Source: Thermodesulfovibrionales bacterium (GTDB taxonomy: Bacteria; Nitrospirota; Thermodesulfovibrionia; Thermodesulfovibrionales; Dissulfurispiraceae). From it: a DNA stretch of 64,000 nt. The notes under the pieces are model-generated. The model saw only the letters and a list, made by a program, of their open reading frames with translations. It did no database searches and was not told where the DNA came from. The stretch spans positions 16,559-80,558 of the forward strand of contig JAGUWD010000028.1 in NCBI GenBank assembly GCA_020062545.1, in the 5' to 3' direction. Both the position numbers and the translations under genes were made by a program. Positions 16,225 through 27,700 of the stretch are shown here, in pieces (position 1 is the stretch's first letter; every line of letters begins with the position of its first letter).

Positions 16225-17333
16225 CGCTCCACTAACTCTTCAATGCTGACATCGCCGTCGATAATCTGCTGGACTATAGGTTTGACAGTGGACGCATCAG
16301 CCTTTGACTTTTTGATTTGTATTATATTGTCTACCACATTAAAGAATGCATCAACAATATCCGGGTCAAACTGTTTCCCTCTCTGCTCTTTTATATAGTC
16401 CAGCGCCTTTTCGATAGGCCATGCGGCCTTGTATATCCTGTCAGATGTGAGGGCATCGAATACGTCAGTAACAGTAACTATCCTTCCGGATATAGGGATA
16501 TCCTTTCCTTTTAAGCCGAGGGGGTAGCCGTTGCCGTCCCATCGCTCATGGTGAGTCAATGCAATCTCTCTGGCAAGTTCAAGGAGGGGAAGGGTTGTAC
16601 CGCTGAGGATCTTTCCGCCTATGACTGTGTGCAGTTTTATTATCTTGAATTCGTCATCTGTCAATTTCCCAGGCTTGAGAAGCACACCATCTGGAATGCC
16701 TATCTTTCCCACATCGTGCATGGGTGATGCATACCTCATCATCATGCTCTGTTCGTGGTTCATGCCGATCTCCTCGGCTATAAGATTCACATAATCCGAT
16801 ATCCTTTCGATATGCCTTCCTGTCTCGTCGTCCCTGAACTCCGATGCCTTACCAAGCCTTATTATGATCTCAAGCTGGGTGTGCTCCAGCATCTGGAGTT
16901 TTTCGAGGAGGTTCGATTCCATAACATCGAGGGAGGTATTTAAGAATTCGTCCCTCTCCTTAAGCTTCAGCATGTTATAAACTCTGGCCTTAAGCTCTTC
17001 CACAAAAAATGGCTTTGTCACATAATCGTCTGCTCCCAGGTTCAGGGCATTTATAATGCTCTGCCTATCGGTAAGCGCAGACAGGACAATTATAGGAAAG
17101 TAGTTTTTTTCTCTGGCATCCTTTAATTTTTTAAGGACATCGAAACCATCCATCACCGGCATCATAAGGTCGAGGACTATTAAATCAGGAAGTCCGTCCT
17201 TTTGTATTGAGTCAAGAAGCTCCTTTCCATCCCCTGCCTTTTTGATGACAATATTGGAGTCGTTTCTGAAAACAGCCTCAACCAGTTCTATATTTGTCGG
17301 AACATCATCAGCCACATAAACCGTTCTCTGCAT
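16215..17333 (-). CDS. Response regulator with HD-GYP phosphodiesterase domain
   Basis: A 372-residue regulator. The receiver domain has ADD at 8-10, the phosphoacceptor Asp55 in LIVLDLMMP, and Lys107 in VTKPFF. A coiled linker leads to an HD-GYP domain with HDVGKIGIPDG (H206, D207), HH at 261-262 and GNGYP (267-271). HD-GYP domains hydrolyse cyclic di-GMP. No histidine kinase is adjacent, so the input signal is unknown. Confidence 0.92.
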   Translation of the reverse strand: MQRTVYVADDVPTNIELVEAVFRNDSNIVIKKAGDGKELLDSIQKDGLPDLIVLDLMMPVMDGFDVLKKLKDAREKNYFPIIVLSALTDRQSIINALNLGADDYVTKPFFVEELKARVYNMLKLKERDEFLNTSLDVMESNLLEKLQMLEHTQLEIIIRLGKASEFRDDETGRHIERISDYVNLIAEEIGMNHEQSMMMRYASPMHDVGKIGIPDGVLLKPGKLTDDEFKIIKLHTVIGGKILSGTTLPLLELAREIALTHHERWDGNGYPLGLKGKDIPISGRIVTVTDVFDALTSDRIYKAAWPIEKALDYIKEQRGKQFDPDIVDAFFNVVDNIIQIKKSKADASTVKPIVQQIIDGDVSIEELVERWR

Positions 17334-17356
17334 TAATACGATTCCCTCCTATATTC

Positions 17357-17391
17357 GTTGTGCGTCAAGTGTCAAGCGTTGTGCGCTTGGT
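17357..17391. repeat. Heptamer repeats between copA and the HD-GYP gene
   Basis: GTTGTGC, GTCAAGT, GTCAAGC, GTTGTGC, GCTTGGT in perfect seven-base register, occupying most of the gap between the two genes. Confidence 0.8.
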
Positions 17392-17392
17392 G

Positions 17393-19843
17393 CTATAACG
17401 TTTTACTCCTCAGTCTCAAAGAATTACTCACAACAGAAACAGAACTAAATGCCATCGCTGCTGAAGCAATCATCGGATTTAGCAGCGGACCTCCAAATGG
17501 ATAAAGGAGACCTGCCGCAACCGGGATTCCCACTACATTATAAAAAAATGCCCAGAATAAATTCTGCTTAATTGTTTTTATTGTCAGCTTACTTAATTTA
17601 ATAGCATCGACAACACTTTTTAAATTACCTTTAATTAAGGTTACATCCGATGCCTCGATGGCTATGTCAGTGCCGGTGCCTATAGCAATCCCCACATCTG
17701 CTTCTGTAAGGGCCGGTGCATCATTAATACCGTCACCAACCATAGCCGTTATCTTGCCTTCTGATTTTATCTTCCTCACAGCCTCTACCTTCTTGTCTGG
17801 CATGACCTCGGCAAAGAACCTGTTGATCCCGACCTCTCTTGCAATCGCCTGTGCAGTATTCTGGTGGTCACCCGTAAGCATCACAACCTCTATGCCCATG
17901 GATTTAAGCGATTCTATAGCCTCCACAGAGCCTTCCTTTATTGTATCGGCGATGGAGAAGACCGCTTTAATCTCGTTGTTTATAGCCATAAAAACAGGGG
18001 TTCTCCCGTTAGATGATATTTTATCAGACAATGCCTTTACAGTCGAGACATTTATACCCTCCCTTTGCATCATGCCTTCGTTGCCTATAAAAACCTCTAA
18101 ATAGAGTTCAGAGTTAGGGGTTCGGAGTTCCCTGATTTTCGCTTTTATTCCTCCTCCGGGTATTGCAGAGAATTCAGACGGCTCTGTAATATGCACATTA
18201 TTTCCCTTTGCCTTCCTTACTATTGCCTGTCCGAGGGGATGTTCCGAAAGTTTTTCTGCCGATGCTGCAATCTGAAGAATGGCATCAGGGGATGTGCCAT
18301 TAACCCCCGTAATATCAACAACCTCGGGCTCGCCTTTAGTTATTGTTCCTGTTTTGTCCAATACCACGGCCTCGATCTTGTGAGATAGTTCCAGAGCCTC
18401 TGCATCTCTTATAAGTATCCCCTTCTCAGCACCCTTGCCTGTACCGACCATTATTGCTGTAGGTGTTGCGAGACCCAATGCACAGGGGCAGGCTATGATC
18501 AGAACTGCAATGAAATTCATCAATGCAAGGGTAAATGATGGCTTAGGACCAAAGACGAACCATGCAAAGAAAGTAACGATTGCAATCCCTATTACGGTCG
18601 GAACGAATATAGAGGCGACCTTATCGGCAAGCCTCTGAATAGGCGCCTTGCTTCCCTGAGCCTCCTCCACAAGCCTTATTATCTGCGCAAGGGCTGTCTC
18701 TTTGCCAATCCTCAATGCCCTGAGTTTAAAGCTGCCCGCCTTATTTACAGTACCACCGAATATCTTATCGCCGGATGATTTTTCCACAGGCAGACTTTCA
18801 CCGGTAAGCATGGATTCATCCACTGTCGAATATCCTTCGACAACCTCGCCATCAACAGGGATTCTCTCTCCGGGTCTGACAATCACGATGTCTCCTGCTG
18901 TCACCTCTTCTACAGGTATTTCCTTTTCAATGCCATCTCTTAAAACAGTGGCTCTCTTTGCCTGAAGCCCCATGAGTTTCCTTATGGCCTCTGATGTCTT
19001 TCCCTTTGCACGTGCCTCGAGCATTCTGCCAAGAAGGATAAGGGTTATTATGGTTGCCGAGGTGTCGAAATATACATGCGGTGTTACACCGCCTTTAAAA
19101 AATAACTGCGGCATGAATGTGGCAGCGAGACTATAAACATATGCAGATGTAGTTCCAACGCTTATAAGCGTATTCATATTTGTTGCGCGGTGTCTGAGGG
19201 CTGAAAAAGCAGCCTTGTGAAATCTCATGCCGCTCCAGAATTGCACAGGCGTTGCAAGGAGAAATAGTATATACCAGTTCGACAGTACAGGAATTGTAAG
19301 CATGCTCCCGATGATAATAGGTGCTGCAAGCACAGCACTGACAATGAATTGTCTCTTTAATGCCTGAAACTCCCTCTCCCTCTGCTCTCGCTCTCTATCA
19401 ACAAACTCTTCTGTTATCTGTAGAGCAGTATAGCCTGCCTCTGCCACCACCTTTCTGAAATCCTCGAAACCGACTATTGTGGGTATATACTCGACAGTAG
19501 CTTTTTCTGCTGCAAGATTGACCGTAACATCGATAACCCCGTAAAGCCCCTTCAATGCCCTCTCTACTGCTCCGACACATGCAGCACAGGTCATGCCCTC
19601 TACTGCAAAATCCATTTTAACAGTTGATACACCATAGCCTTCGCCTTTGATGCCCTCGATAATGGTTTGCAAGGGAACGGGATTTTCAGGGTCAGCAAAT
19701 TCTACAGTTGCCCTCTCAGCAGGGAAATTAACTACAGTGCTCTTTATTCCATCTATTTTTGGCAATACCCTTTCGATGGCAGCAGCGCATGCAGCACATG
19801 TCATTCCTGTGACAGGTATGTCTATTTTATTCGGCATCGACAT
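17393..19843 (-). CDS. copA: Copper-translocating P-type ATPase
   Basis: An 816-residue P1B ATPase exporting Cu(I). Two N-terminal HMA domains carry CAAC at 16-19 and 86-89. Further on are the transmembrane CPC ([13 protein letters not shown]), phosphorylation motif [13 protein letters not shown] loop (SEHPLGQAI), TGDHQNTA and [10 protein letters not shown]. Between GGGIKAKI and VFIGNEG the nucleotide-binding region carries ~10 extra residues ([13 protein letters not shown]) encoded by AGAGTTC-type heptamers. No CueR or CopZ gene is adjacent. Confidence 0.95.
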   Translation of the reverse strand: MSMPNKIDIPVTGMTCAACAAAIERVLPKIDGIKSTVVNFPAERATVEFADPENPVPLQTIIEGIKGEGYGVSTVKMDFAVEGMTCAACVGAVERALKGLYGVIDVTVNLAAEKATVEYIPTIVGFEDFRKVVAEAGYTALQITEEFVDREREQREREFQALKRQFIVSAVLAAPIIIGSMLTIPVLSNWYILFLLATPVQFWSGMRFHKAAFSALRHRATNMNTLISVGTTSAYVYSLAATFMPQLFFKGGVTPHVYFDTSATIITLILLGRMLEARAKGKTSEAIRKLMGLQAKRATVLRDGIEKEIPVEEVTAGDIVIVRPGERIPVDGEVVEGYSTVDESMLTGESLPVEKSSGDKIFGGTVNKAGSFKLRALRIGKETALAQIIRLVEEAQGSKAPIQRLADKVASIFVPTVIGIAIVTFFAWFVFGPKPSFTLALMNFIAVLIIACPCALGLATPTAIMVGTGKGAEKGILIRDAEALELSHKIEAVVLDKTGTITKGEPEVVDITGVNGTSPDAILQIAASAEKLSEHPLGQAIVRKAKGNNVHITEPSEFSAIPGGGIKAKIRELRTPNSELYLEVFIGNEGMMQREGINVSTVKALSDKISSNGRTPVFMAINNEIKAVFSIADTIKEGSVEAIESLKSMGIEVVMLTGDHQNTAQAIAREVGINRFFAEVMPDKKVEAVRKIKSEGKITAMVGDGINDAPALTEADVGIAIGTGTDIAIEASDVTLIKGNLKSVVDAIKLSKLTIKTIKQNLFWAFFYNVVGIPVAAGLLYPFGGPLLNPMIASAAMAFSSVSVVSNSLRLRSKTL
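18103..18130. repeat. In-frame heptamer repeat within copA
   Basis: AGAGTTC, AGAGTTA, GGGGTTC, GGAGTTC in perfect register inside the nucleotide-binding domain; the reading frame is preserved. Confidence 0.85.
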
Positions 19844-19862
19844 ATAAAATCGTTCGACTTAT

Positions 19863-20438
19863 TTAAAATTTTACCTTCGGCGCTTCCTTCTCAGCAGCAG
19901 GGATCTCATAATATGCAGCCTCGCCAACACCTGCTATTGCAGAAAAGATCCTTCCGAATACAGTCCTTCTGTATGTATTCAGTGTCTGCACAGCCTCGTT
20001 GTACCTCTTCCTCTCAACAGAAATCCTGTTCTCTGTTCCCTCAAGGCTGTCCTGCAGTTTCAAAAAGTTTTCATTTGCCTTCAACTGTGGATAGGTTTCT
20101 CTTAATACAAGAAGCCTTGACAATACGCCTTCAAGTTCATTGGATGCCTGAATCTTGTCCTTTGTGGTCTTTGCCTGAAAATACTTAGTCCTCGCCTCAG
20201 CGATGTTTTCGAATATCTCTTTCTCGTGTTTTGCATATCCTTTTACTGTCTCTACCAGATTGGGAATCAAGTCGTATCTTCTCTTTAATTGATTTTCAAC
20301 CTGCGCCCACTGCGATTTTACCTGCTCATCCATTGCTACAACCCTGTTGTACTGCCCTATTCCCCATCCAACAATAATAATGCCGATTAATACAATTGTT
20401 CCAACAACTGCTAATGTAATCTTCAGTCCGTTACTCAT
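19863..20438 (-). CDS. lemA: LemA family protein
   Basis: A 191-residue membrane-anchored protein: an N-terminal TM helix (LAVVGTIVLIGIIIVGWGI), then the conserved LemA core YNRVVAMDEQVKSQWAQVENQLKRRYDLIPNLV and YPQLKANENFLKLQDSLEGTENRI. LemA proteins are helical, usually encoded beside TPM/YgcG proteins as here, and of uncertain function. GGAGG precedes the ATG. Confidence 0.93.
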   Translation of the reverse strand: MSNGLKITLAVVGTIVLIGIIIVGWGIGQYNRVVAMDEQVKSQWAQVENQLKRRYDLIPNLVETVKGYAKHEKEIFENIAEARTKYFQAKTTKDKIQASNELEGVLSRLLVLRETYPQLKANENFLKLQDSLEGTENRISVERKRYNEAVQTLNTYRRTVFGRIFSAIAGVGEAAYYEIPAAEKEAPKVKF

Positions 20439-20473
20439 TAGAAACCTCCTCCTTTATTTTCATATTTTAAATT

Positions 20474-21316
20474 TTACCATTCTCCTGACGCACCGCCGCC
20501 TCCGAATCCTCCTCCGCCGCCACCGCCGAATCCACCAAAACCGCCTCCACCAAAGCCTCCGCCTCCTGACCATCCGCCCCTTCTGCCTCCCATGGAAGAA
20601 CTCAGCATGAGCAGAAGCAGAAGTCGGGGATGTCTTATAAATAGAAAAATAAATACTGCAAAAACAGCAAAAACTATTATAGCATCAAAAAGCCCGATTC
20701 CCTTTACCCTTTTGCCTTTTACCTTTATTTCAGGCATCCCTGTTATCTCAACGCCTTCATTGGCAGCGATTATCCTGGTTGCAGCAATGGTAGCATAAAA
20801 TATACCTGTGCTGTAATCGCCCTTTTTGAAATACGGGACAAGGTATTGCCTTCCTATGGAGCCTACAAGGCTGTCGGGCAATATTCCTTCAAGTCCATAT
20901 CCTGTCTCAAAACGGTATTTTCTATCTTGAAAGGCTATAGTTATAAGCAAGCCATTATCCTTCCCTTTCTGACCAAGCTTCCATTTTTCAGCCATCCTAA
21001 GGGAAAAGCCTGCTATATCTTCTCCGTCAAGGCTTTGGACTGTAAGAATAACAACCTGTGCCGTTGTCTTTTGCTCAAGCTCCTTGAGATATGAGTTTAG
21101 TTGTGCCTCTGCATCGTCTTTGATAATTCCTGCAAGGTCAACAACATAATTGGGCGGTGTGGAAGGAGGCTCAGGGGTGGCAGCAAAAGAAACAGAAGAT
21201 AAGAAGATGAGAAGATAAGAGGTTAAGAAAAAAAATAATAAAGACAGGGAATTTTCATCCTCTAAACCCCTCAACCTCTTAACTTCTGTCCTTGGCTTAA
21301 AGTTGGTGCTCATCAA
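20474..21316 (-). CDS. TPM-domain (YgcG-like) secreted or membrane protein
   Basis: A 280-residue protein: signal peptide ending near SVSFA, TPM domain (NYVVDLAGIIKDDAEAQLNSYLKELEQKTTAQVVILTVQSLDG...KDNGLLITIAFQDRKYRFETGYGLEGILPD), one TM helix (LFDAIIVFAVFAVFIFLFI) and a glycine-rich GGGFGG tail ending in ASGEW. The TPM domain may be phosphatase-like or act in photosystem/envelope maintenance. The signal core is encoded by an octamer repeat. It overlaps the upstream nucleotidyltransferase-like gene by 20 bases, so a later start is possible. Confidence 0.85.
   Translation of the reverse strand: MMSTNFKPRTEVKRLRGLEDENSLSLLFFFLTSYLLIFLSSVSFAATPEPPSTPPNYVVDLAGIIKDDAEAQLNSYLKELEQKTTAQVVILTVQSLDGEDIAGFSLRMAEKWKLGQKGKDNGLLITIAFQDRKYRFETGYGLEGILPDSLVGSIGRQYLVPYFKKGDYSTGIFYATIAATRIIAANEGVEITGMPEIKVKGKRVKGIGLFDAIIVFAVFAVFIFLFIRHPRLLLLLMLSSSMGGRRGGWSGGGGFGGGGFGGFGGGGGGGFGGGGASGEW
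21195..21226. repeat. Octamer tandem repeat encoding a signal-peptide core
   Basis: GAAGATAA, GAAGATGA, GAAGATAA, GAGGTTAA; read on the minus strand they give the hydrophobic stretch LTSYLLIFLSS of the TPM protein. Confidence 0.8.
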
Positions 21317-22043
21317 TGAACTTGCCTATGCGTTCCAAAACCGAATAATACTGCTCGAAGATGTGATGGATCTCTTCTCCTGAAGGCTTGATAGCATTAG
21401 CTCTTATGGCGAGTATCTTTTCAAGGATATCAGCTTCTATGGAGGTCAACTCATGAAATCTCCTGACTGCATCATGCCTTTTTATGGGCGGCTCCTGTCC
21501 GAGCAAATAGATAATAGACCTTATAACCGGCATGCAGCCGATGATGGACTGTGAGAGCATATCCGAGAGGTATTTTTTGTCGCCGAGGGACGATATATAG
21601 TTCTGTCTAATGCCAACGAGTCTTGCCTTTATCTCCCGCTCGCATTGAAGCCTTAGATTACTTTTATTGATTTTCAAACTGTCTAATATATCTTCACCTA
21701 CAACAGTTCTGTGAATCAGGCGGAAGTCGTGAAACTCCATGGGAAAGACATCAAGGGAGTCCTCTATATAATCAGGCGTCATAATAAGGGGAGCGGCAAT
21801 CCCCCTATTTTTATACTTCTTCCCCAGAGAAGCAATGAACTTTATAAATCCAAAGTCCATTTTATTGAGAATAATTACAGAATGGATAACAGAACTCTTC
21901 CCTTTAAAATCAGGGGTTACGGCACTGCCTACAATGTGAATGGAATGTATGTTTTCAGCATACCCCTTGAGAATGTCATTGAGGAAAGGTCCTATTCTAT
22001 CAGCAACAACAGGATTTAATCCTTCAAGATTTACCGTTTTCAT
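21297..22043 (-). CDS. Nucleotidyltransferase-fold protein of unknown role
   Basis: A 248-residue protein. The N-terminal part (SIHIVGSAVTPDFKGKSSVIHSVIIL) resembles the GS...D.D region of the nucleotidyltransferase fold, but the second acidic pair is not clear (SVIHSVIIL), so catalysis is doubtful. The C-terminal half is helical. It precedes and overlaps the TPM gene, with LemA following; such trios occur elsewhere, but the function is unknown. Confidence 0.6.
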   Translation of the reverse strand: MKTVNLEGLNPVVADRIGPFLNDILKGYAENIHSIHIVGSAVTPDFKGKSSVIHSVIILNKMDFGFIKFIASLGKKYKNRGIAAPLIMTPDYIEDSLDVFPMEFHDFRLIHRTVVGEDILDSLKINKSNLRLQCEREIKARLVGIRQNYISSLGDKKYLSDMLSQSIIGCMPVIRSIIYLLGQEPPIKRHDAVRRFHELTSIEADILEKILAIRANAIKPSGEEIHHIFEQYYSVLERIGKFIDEHQL

Positions 22044-22061
22044 AAGAATGATTATAGCATA

Positions 22062-23591
22062 TTAATGCATTCCGGATGGTGCACCACCCCTGCCCTTTTT
22101 CATTAAAAGAACAAGTGGCAAGATGCACACCATTATAATACTTGTCAGATAAAAGACATCGTTGAACGACATCATTGACGCCTGCCTCATTAATTGCCTG
22201 TAAATCGTGGCAAGACTACCATACTCTGACAGAGAGCCTTCAAATCCCCGATACTGCAATACCTGCGCACTCTGATGGGATGCCATCTGGTAAGCTGTAT
22301 CAAACGGAGTCAGATATTCTACAAGACGGAACTGATGAAACTGGGCGCGCCTTGATAGCATTGTGGTCACAAAGGCAACGCCAAAGCTCCCTCCCAGGTT
22401 CCTCAGGAGATTAAATATGGCAGTGGCATTCCCCATATCCTCTTTTTTAATGCCTGACATGGTCAATGTTGTAAGGGGAATAAAGAAAAACCCCATGCCG
22501 ACTCCGAGGACAATCCTCGGCCATAACACAGTATAAAAATCGGCGTAAAGATTAAACTGCGACATGAGGTATGTTGCATAGGCACAGACGATAATTCCAA
22601 AGGCCAGAATTCCTTTGGGATTGACTTTGTTTATCAGTCTGCCTGCAATAATAAGGGTTACCATTGTTGCAATGCCGCCCGGGCCAAGCACCAGTCCTGC
22701 AAGGGTTGCGGTATATCCCATAAGTGTCTGGAGGTATATGGGAAGCAGGACAATGCTTGCAAAGAGATTGAAGAATCCAAAAAACATTACGATATTTCCT
22801 GTGCTGAACGAGATGCTTTTAAATGCCTTAAGATTTACAATTGGATGCTCTGCAAACATCTCAACAATAATAAAAAATATCAATGAGGTTGCGGATATTA
22901 TGCCCAGCGTCACAATGAATCCTGATTGAAACCAGTCTTCCCTTTCGCCCTTGTCAAGGACTATCTGTAAACATCCGAGGCCGATAGCGAGAAATGCAAG
23001 CCCCCAGTAATCTATCTTCATCTTCATCCTCTTCATGTAGGGGGGGTCTGTTATAAAGAACATGGTCATGAGTATAGAGATTATGCCTATAGGGACATTG
23101 ATATAGAATATCCAGTGCCATGACCAGTTGTCTGTGATCCAGCCTCCAAGTAGAGGACCGATGATGGGCCCGAACATTATCCCGACTCCAAAAATAGCCA
23201 TTGCCATACCATGCTGACGGGGCAGAAATGTCTCAAGGAGTATTGATTGCGAAAGGGGCTGAAGCGCTCCGCCTCCGATTCCCTGTAGAATCCTGAAAAA
23301 AACCAGACTCTGAAGATTCCATGCAGAGCCACATAAAAATGAGCTTACGGTAAAAAGCATTATAGAAAAAATAAGATACCTCTTTCTTCCGAACACCCTG
23401 CTCAGCCAGCCTGTCATAGGAATTATGATTGCGTTGGACACGAGATAGGAGGTGATTGTCCATGTAGATTCATCTATGCCTGAAGAGAGGCTTCCCCTGA
23501 TATGGTCGAGGGCAACATTGACAACAGAAGTGTCCACTATCTCGATGAGAGTGGGCAGCATTACGGTTAATGCAACGATCCACTTGTTCAC
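22062..23591 (-). CDS. emrB: DHA2-family MFS multidrug exporter (EmrB/QacA type)
   Basis: A 509-residue transporter with ~14 TM helices. Hallmarks: TLIEIVDTSVVNVALDHI in TM1 and GWLSRVFGRKRYLI (loop 2-3). It works with an EmrA-type membrane-fusion protein and an outer-membrane channel to export hydrophobic compounds by proton antiport. The start overlaps the emrA stop by four bases. It is the last gene of the tetR-led operon. Confidence 0.92.
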   Translation of the reverse strand: MNKWIVALTVMLPTLIEIVDTSVVNVALDHIRGSLSSGIDESTWTITSYLVSNAIIIPMTGWLSRVFGRKRYLIFSIMLFTVSSFLCGSAWNLQSLVFFRILQGIGGGALQPLSQSILLETFLPRQHGMAMAIFGVGIMFGPIIGPLLGGWITDNWSWHWIFYINVPIGIISILMTMFFITDPPYMKRMKMKIDYWGLAFLAIGLGCLQIVLDKGEREDWFQSGFIVTLGIISATSLIFFIIVEMFAEHPIVNLKAFKSISFSTGNIVMFFGFFNLFASIVLLPIYLQTLMGYTATLAGLVLGPGGIATMVTLIIAGRLINKVNPKGILAFGIIVCAYATYLMSQFNLYADFYTVLWPRIVLGVGMGFFFIPLTTLTMSGIKKEDMGNATAIFNLLRNLGGSFGVAFVTTMLSRRAQFHQFRLVEYLTPFDTAYQMASHQSAQVLQYRGFEGSLSEYGSLATIYRQLMRQASMMSFNDVFYLTSIIMVCILPLVLLMKKGRGGAPSGMH

Positions 23592-24682
23592 TTTTCCACA
23601 ATCACTGTCGGCGCTACGGACATTCCGACCCGCAATATATGTTTGGTGTCCGTATCCTTATCGAGCAATATCTTTACAGGAATCCTCTGTACCACCTTCA
23701 CATAATTTCCTGTGGCATTCTCAGGCGGGAAAAGGGAGAATGACGCACCCGTACCTGCCATTATGCTCTCGACTTTTCCCATGAATGTCTTTCCGGGATA
23801 TGTGTCAACTTCTATCTTAACCTTCTGACCCGGCTTTATCTTTTCAAGCTGAGTCTCTTTATAATTCGCAACAACATAAACATCACCAAGCGGAACCACT
23901 GCCATTAAAGGCTGCCCTGCCTGTATCTGATTGCCTGTCTCTACAGATTTTTTTGTGACATAGCCGTCTGATGGCGCATATATCTTTGTATAACTGTAAT
24001 TAAGCTCTGCCTCCTTTAATAATGCCTCTTTCTGTTTTACAACTGAAAGTTGTGATGTCCTTGCCGCCTCTGCCTGTTTGACAACCGCCTTTTGCGTCTG
24101 AATCGCCATCTCTGCCTGTCTCATTTGCTCTTTTGCAGCCTTTACCTGCGCAATGGCAACCTTATATGCAGTCATCGTTCTTTCATATCTCTCCTTCGGT
24201 ATTATCTCTTCCCTGTATAGACTCTCTGCCCTCTGCATGTCGGTCTCTGCCTGTTTAAGAGTCGCATCCTGAAGTTCAAGGTTTGCCTTTGCTGCCTCTA
24301 CTGCTGCCCTTAACTCCGATAACTGCTTTTTTGAAGCATCTATCCGGGCATCAACTTCTGAAAGCCTTGCCTTTTCTGCATTAAGCCCTGATAATGCCTC
24401 TTTTAGCCTCACATCGTAATCAACAGGGTCTATTTCAAGGAGCAGGTCTCCTTTTTTCACAGGCTGATTATCATTTACATAGACCGCCTTAACTGTCCCT
24501 CTTATCTTTGACGCAATGGTATGAATCCTTCCCTCCACAAAGGCATCGTCTGTTGTAATGTGTGTAGCCTTATAGCTTAGATAAAAATACAGGGTTGCCG
24601 CACCTATCAGAACAATGGCGCTGAAAACAATAATAGCGATTTTTTTCCTCTTGTTGTTGCTGTTTATCTTCACTTCATCCAT
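23588..24682 (-). CDS. emrA: EmrA-type membrane-fusion protein (HlyD family)
   Basis: A 364-residue protein with one N-terminal TM helix (IAIIVFSAIVLIGAATLYFYL), a split lipoyl domain (VKAVYVNDNQPVKKGDLLLEIDP and TKIYAPSDGYVTKKSVETG), long alpha-hairpin coiled coils and a C-terminal beta-barrel (GQKVKIEVDTYPGK). It links EmrB to an outer-membrane channel; the TolC-like protein of the same operon is the obvious candidate. Confidence 0.92.
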   Translation of the reverse strand: MDEVKINSNNKRKKIAIIVFSAIVLIGAATLYFYLSYKATHITTDDAFVEGRIHTIASKIRGTVKAVYVNDNQPVKKGDLLLEIDPVDYDVRLKEALSGLNAEKARLSEVDARIDASKKQLSELRAAVEAAKANLELQDATLKQAETDMQRAESLYREEIIPKERYERTMTAYKVAIAQVKAAKEQMRQAEMAIQTQKAVVKQAEAARTSQLSVVKQKEALLKEAELNYSYTKIYAPSDGYVTKKSVETGNQIQAGQPLMAVVPLGDVYVVANYKETQLEKIKPGQKVKIEVDTYPGKTFMGKVESIMAGTGASFSLFPPENATGNYVKVVQRIPVKILLDKDTDTKHILRVGMSVAPTVIVEK

Positions 24683-24735
24683 AAATGCCTCCGGAATATA
24701 TCACTTCTAATCTAAAAATATATGTCAGATTCATA

Positions 24736-27700
24736 TCATCCTCCCTGATTCGCGCCCTTTGACTTTTTCATAAACCTCTGCTGCAATCTATCCATATACA
24801 CATAAACAACAGGGGTAACATAAAGTGTGAGCATCTGCGAGAACAATAGTCCTCCGACAACTGCAAGCCCCATGGGCCGACGGGCCTCTGCGCCTGCGCC
24901 AAAACCGATGGCGATCGGCAATGCGCCGAGGAGCGCTGCCATGGTTGTCATCATGATAGGTCTGAATCTTATGATACATGCCTCATAAATGGCATCGATT
25001 GCATTTTTATTCCTTTCCCTCTGAGCATCCAGTGCAAAATCGATCATCATTATTCCATTCTTTTTAACAAGTCCTATAAGCAGTATAATTCCAACAAAGG
25101 AGTAGATATTCAAATCAACCCCGAAGAGCATTAATGCTACAAGGGCGCCAAAACCGGCAAATGGAAGGGCTGAAAGTATTGTTACAGGATGGATAAAGCT
25201 TTCATAGAGTATTCCAAGCACCATGTATATTACAAATACAGCCATAATCAGCAAAAGACCCAATCCCTTGAGAGAGGACTGAAATGCCTGGGCAGCCCCC
25301 TGAAAACTCGTTGTTATCGAGCCGGGCAGTGTAGAACGCGAAAGCTTATCTATTGCCGAGACAGCATCACCGAGAGATACGCCCGGCTTTAAATTAAAGG
25401 AGATGGTTACAGAAGGCAGTTGCCCTGAGTGATTGACTGTCATGGGGCCAAGCCCCTGACTTAACCGTGCTACTGCATTGATCGGAACCAACTGCCCTTT
25501 CGAAGAGCGAACATACAGCATCGAAAGCGCAGAAGGGTCCATCTGATACTCCGGCTTTACTTCAATGATAACCTGATACTGATTGTTAGGCGCATAAATC
25601 GTAGATATCCACCTTGAACCATAGGCATTCCAGAGTGCATTTTCTATCTGTTCTGCGGTGACGCCTGATGACTCTGCCCTGTCCCTGTCGATCTCTATAT
25701 TCAATTGCGGGTTTTTTATCTGAAGGTCGCTTGTTACATCCTGAAGCATCGGCAGTGCGCGCATCCTGTCTTCAAGCATCTGGGAGTAATGATAAAGCTC
25801 CCTGGTATCGGAGCCTTTCAGGGTAAACTGATAAAGGCTCTTTGTAAGCTGTCCTCCTATACGAATTGTCGGCGGATTTTGAAGAAATGCCCTTATTCCG
25901 GGCACCGATGCCAATTTTGGTCTTAAATGCTCTATAAATTCATCCACGCTCATGTCACGCTCAGAACGGGGTTTAAGGTGCATAAACATCCGTCCATTGT
26001 TGGTGCTTGGAGAGCCCGGTCCTGGCCCGACTGCCGACATGAATCCTTCCACATAAGGCTCTTTTTGCACAATCCCTGCAAGCGCCTTCTGGTGCCTCAC
26101 CATATCGTCAAAAGAAACGCCCTGCGCAGCCTCTGTAACTACAAAAACCATCCCCTTATCCTCATCTGGCAAAAATCCCTTTGGCATCCTTATAAATAGA
26201 AAGATGGTCAAAATCATTACTATGATAGAGACTGCAATTATCGACAAACGATGCCTCAGCGCCCATGATAGAGTTACTTTATAGAGATTAAGCATCCATT
26301 CAAAAAACCTCTCCGATGTTAGATAAAGGCGATTGTGTTTAACCTCTGCAGCAGGTCTTACAAAACGGCTGCTCATCATGGGTGTGAGCGTAAGAGAGAC
26401 AATCCCCGATATTAAAATAGCAGCGCTGATAGTTACGGAAAACTCGTGAAAAAGCCGTCCTATTATGCCTCCCATAAAAAGCACAGGGATAAAAACTGCA
26501 ACAAGAGAGATTGTCATGGACAGTATCGTAAAACCGATTTCCTTTGAGCCTTTAAATGCCGCTTCCATCGGTCTTTCTCCCTTTTCCATATGCCTGACGA
26601 TATTTTCGAGCATGACAATGGCATCGTCAACTAAAAAGCCCACAGAGAGGGTTAATGCCATAAGGGAAAGATTGTCGAGGCTGTAGCCCATAAGATACAT
26701 TACTGCAAAGGTTCCAACGATTGAAAAAGGCAGGGCCATTGCCGGTATGAGCGTAGCCGACAGATTGCGCAAAAACAGGAATATAACGAGAACAACTAAA
26801 AAGACCGTCAGCATCAGGGTGAATTTGACATCGTTCACCGAATCACGAATGGATACAGAGCGATCGTAAAGTATCTGCATCGAAACAGAGGCCGGAAGCT
26901 GTTTTTTCATGGTAGATATGAGATCTTTGACTGCTGTTGCCACCTCCACCGTGTTGGTGCCCGGCTGTTTCTGTATTGCGAGGACTATCGCTCTCTGTAA
27001 AACATTATTGGTGCCGTACCACGCAGCCACCTTGTTGTTTTCGACTCCATCGGCAACTGCTGCTATATCCTGAAGCCTCACCGGAGAGCCGTTGCGATAG
27101 GCAACTATAAGCGGCCCGTATTGAGCAGCAGTGGTTAACTGGCCTGTTGCCTGAACCGTATACAATCTGTGAGTCCCGTAAAGTGTGCCTGTGGGCAGAT
27201 TGACATTACCGCTTCTTATTGCCTTTTCTACATCATCTATCCCGATTTTCCTGCTCGCAATAGCCTTTGGATCAACCTGAACCCTCACAGCGTATTTCTG
27301 AGGTCCGAATATCTGCACCTGAGCCACTCCACTGACCATCGAGACGCGCTGTGCAATCAATGTATCCGCATACTCATTAAGGCTGTAAAGCGGCAGAGTC
27401 GGAGATGTGAGGGCAAAATAAAGTATAGGCTGGTCTGCCGGATTTACCTTCTGGTATATCGGCGGACTCGGCATTCCTGCCGGAAGCTGTGATGCTGCCT
27501 TTGCTATCATTGCCTGAACATCCTGGGCTGCTGCGTCTATATTTCTGCTCAGGTCAAACTGAAGTGTAATCTGTGTTATTCCAAGCGCATTAACCGATGT
27601 CATGGAATCGAGACCTGCTATTGTGGAGAATTGTTTTTCCAGGGGCGTTGCTACAGCAGATGCCATTGTTTCAGGACTTGCGCCGGGGAGACTGGCTGTG

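Noticed and set aside
27169..27492. Antisense ORFs in the efflux and other core genes
   Set aside because: They lie opposite well-recognised coding sequence, lack ribosome binding sites, and have unlikely composition.
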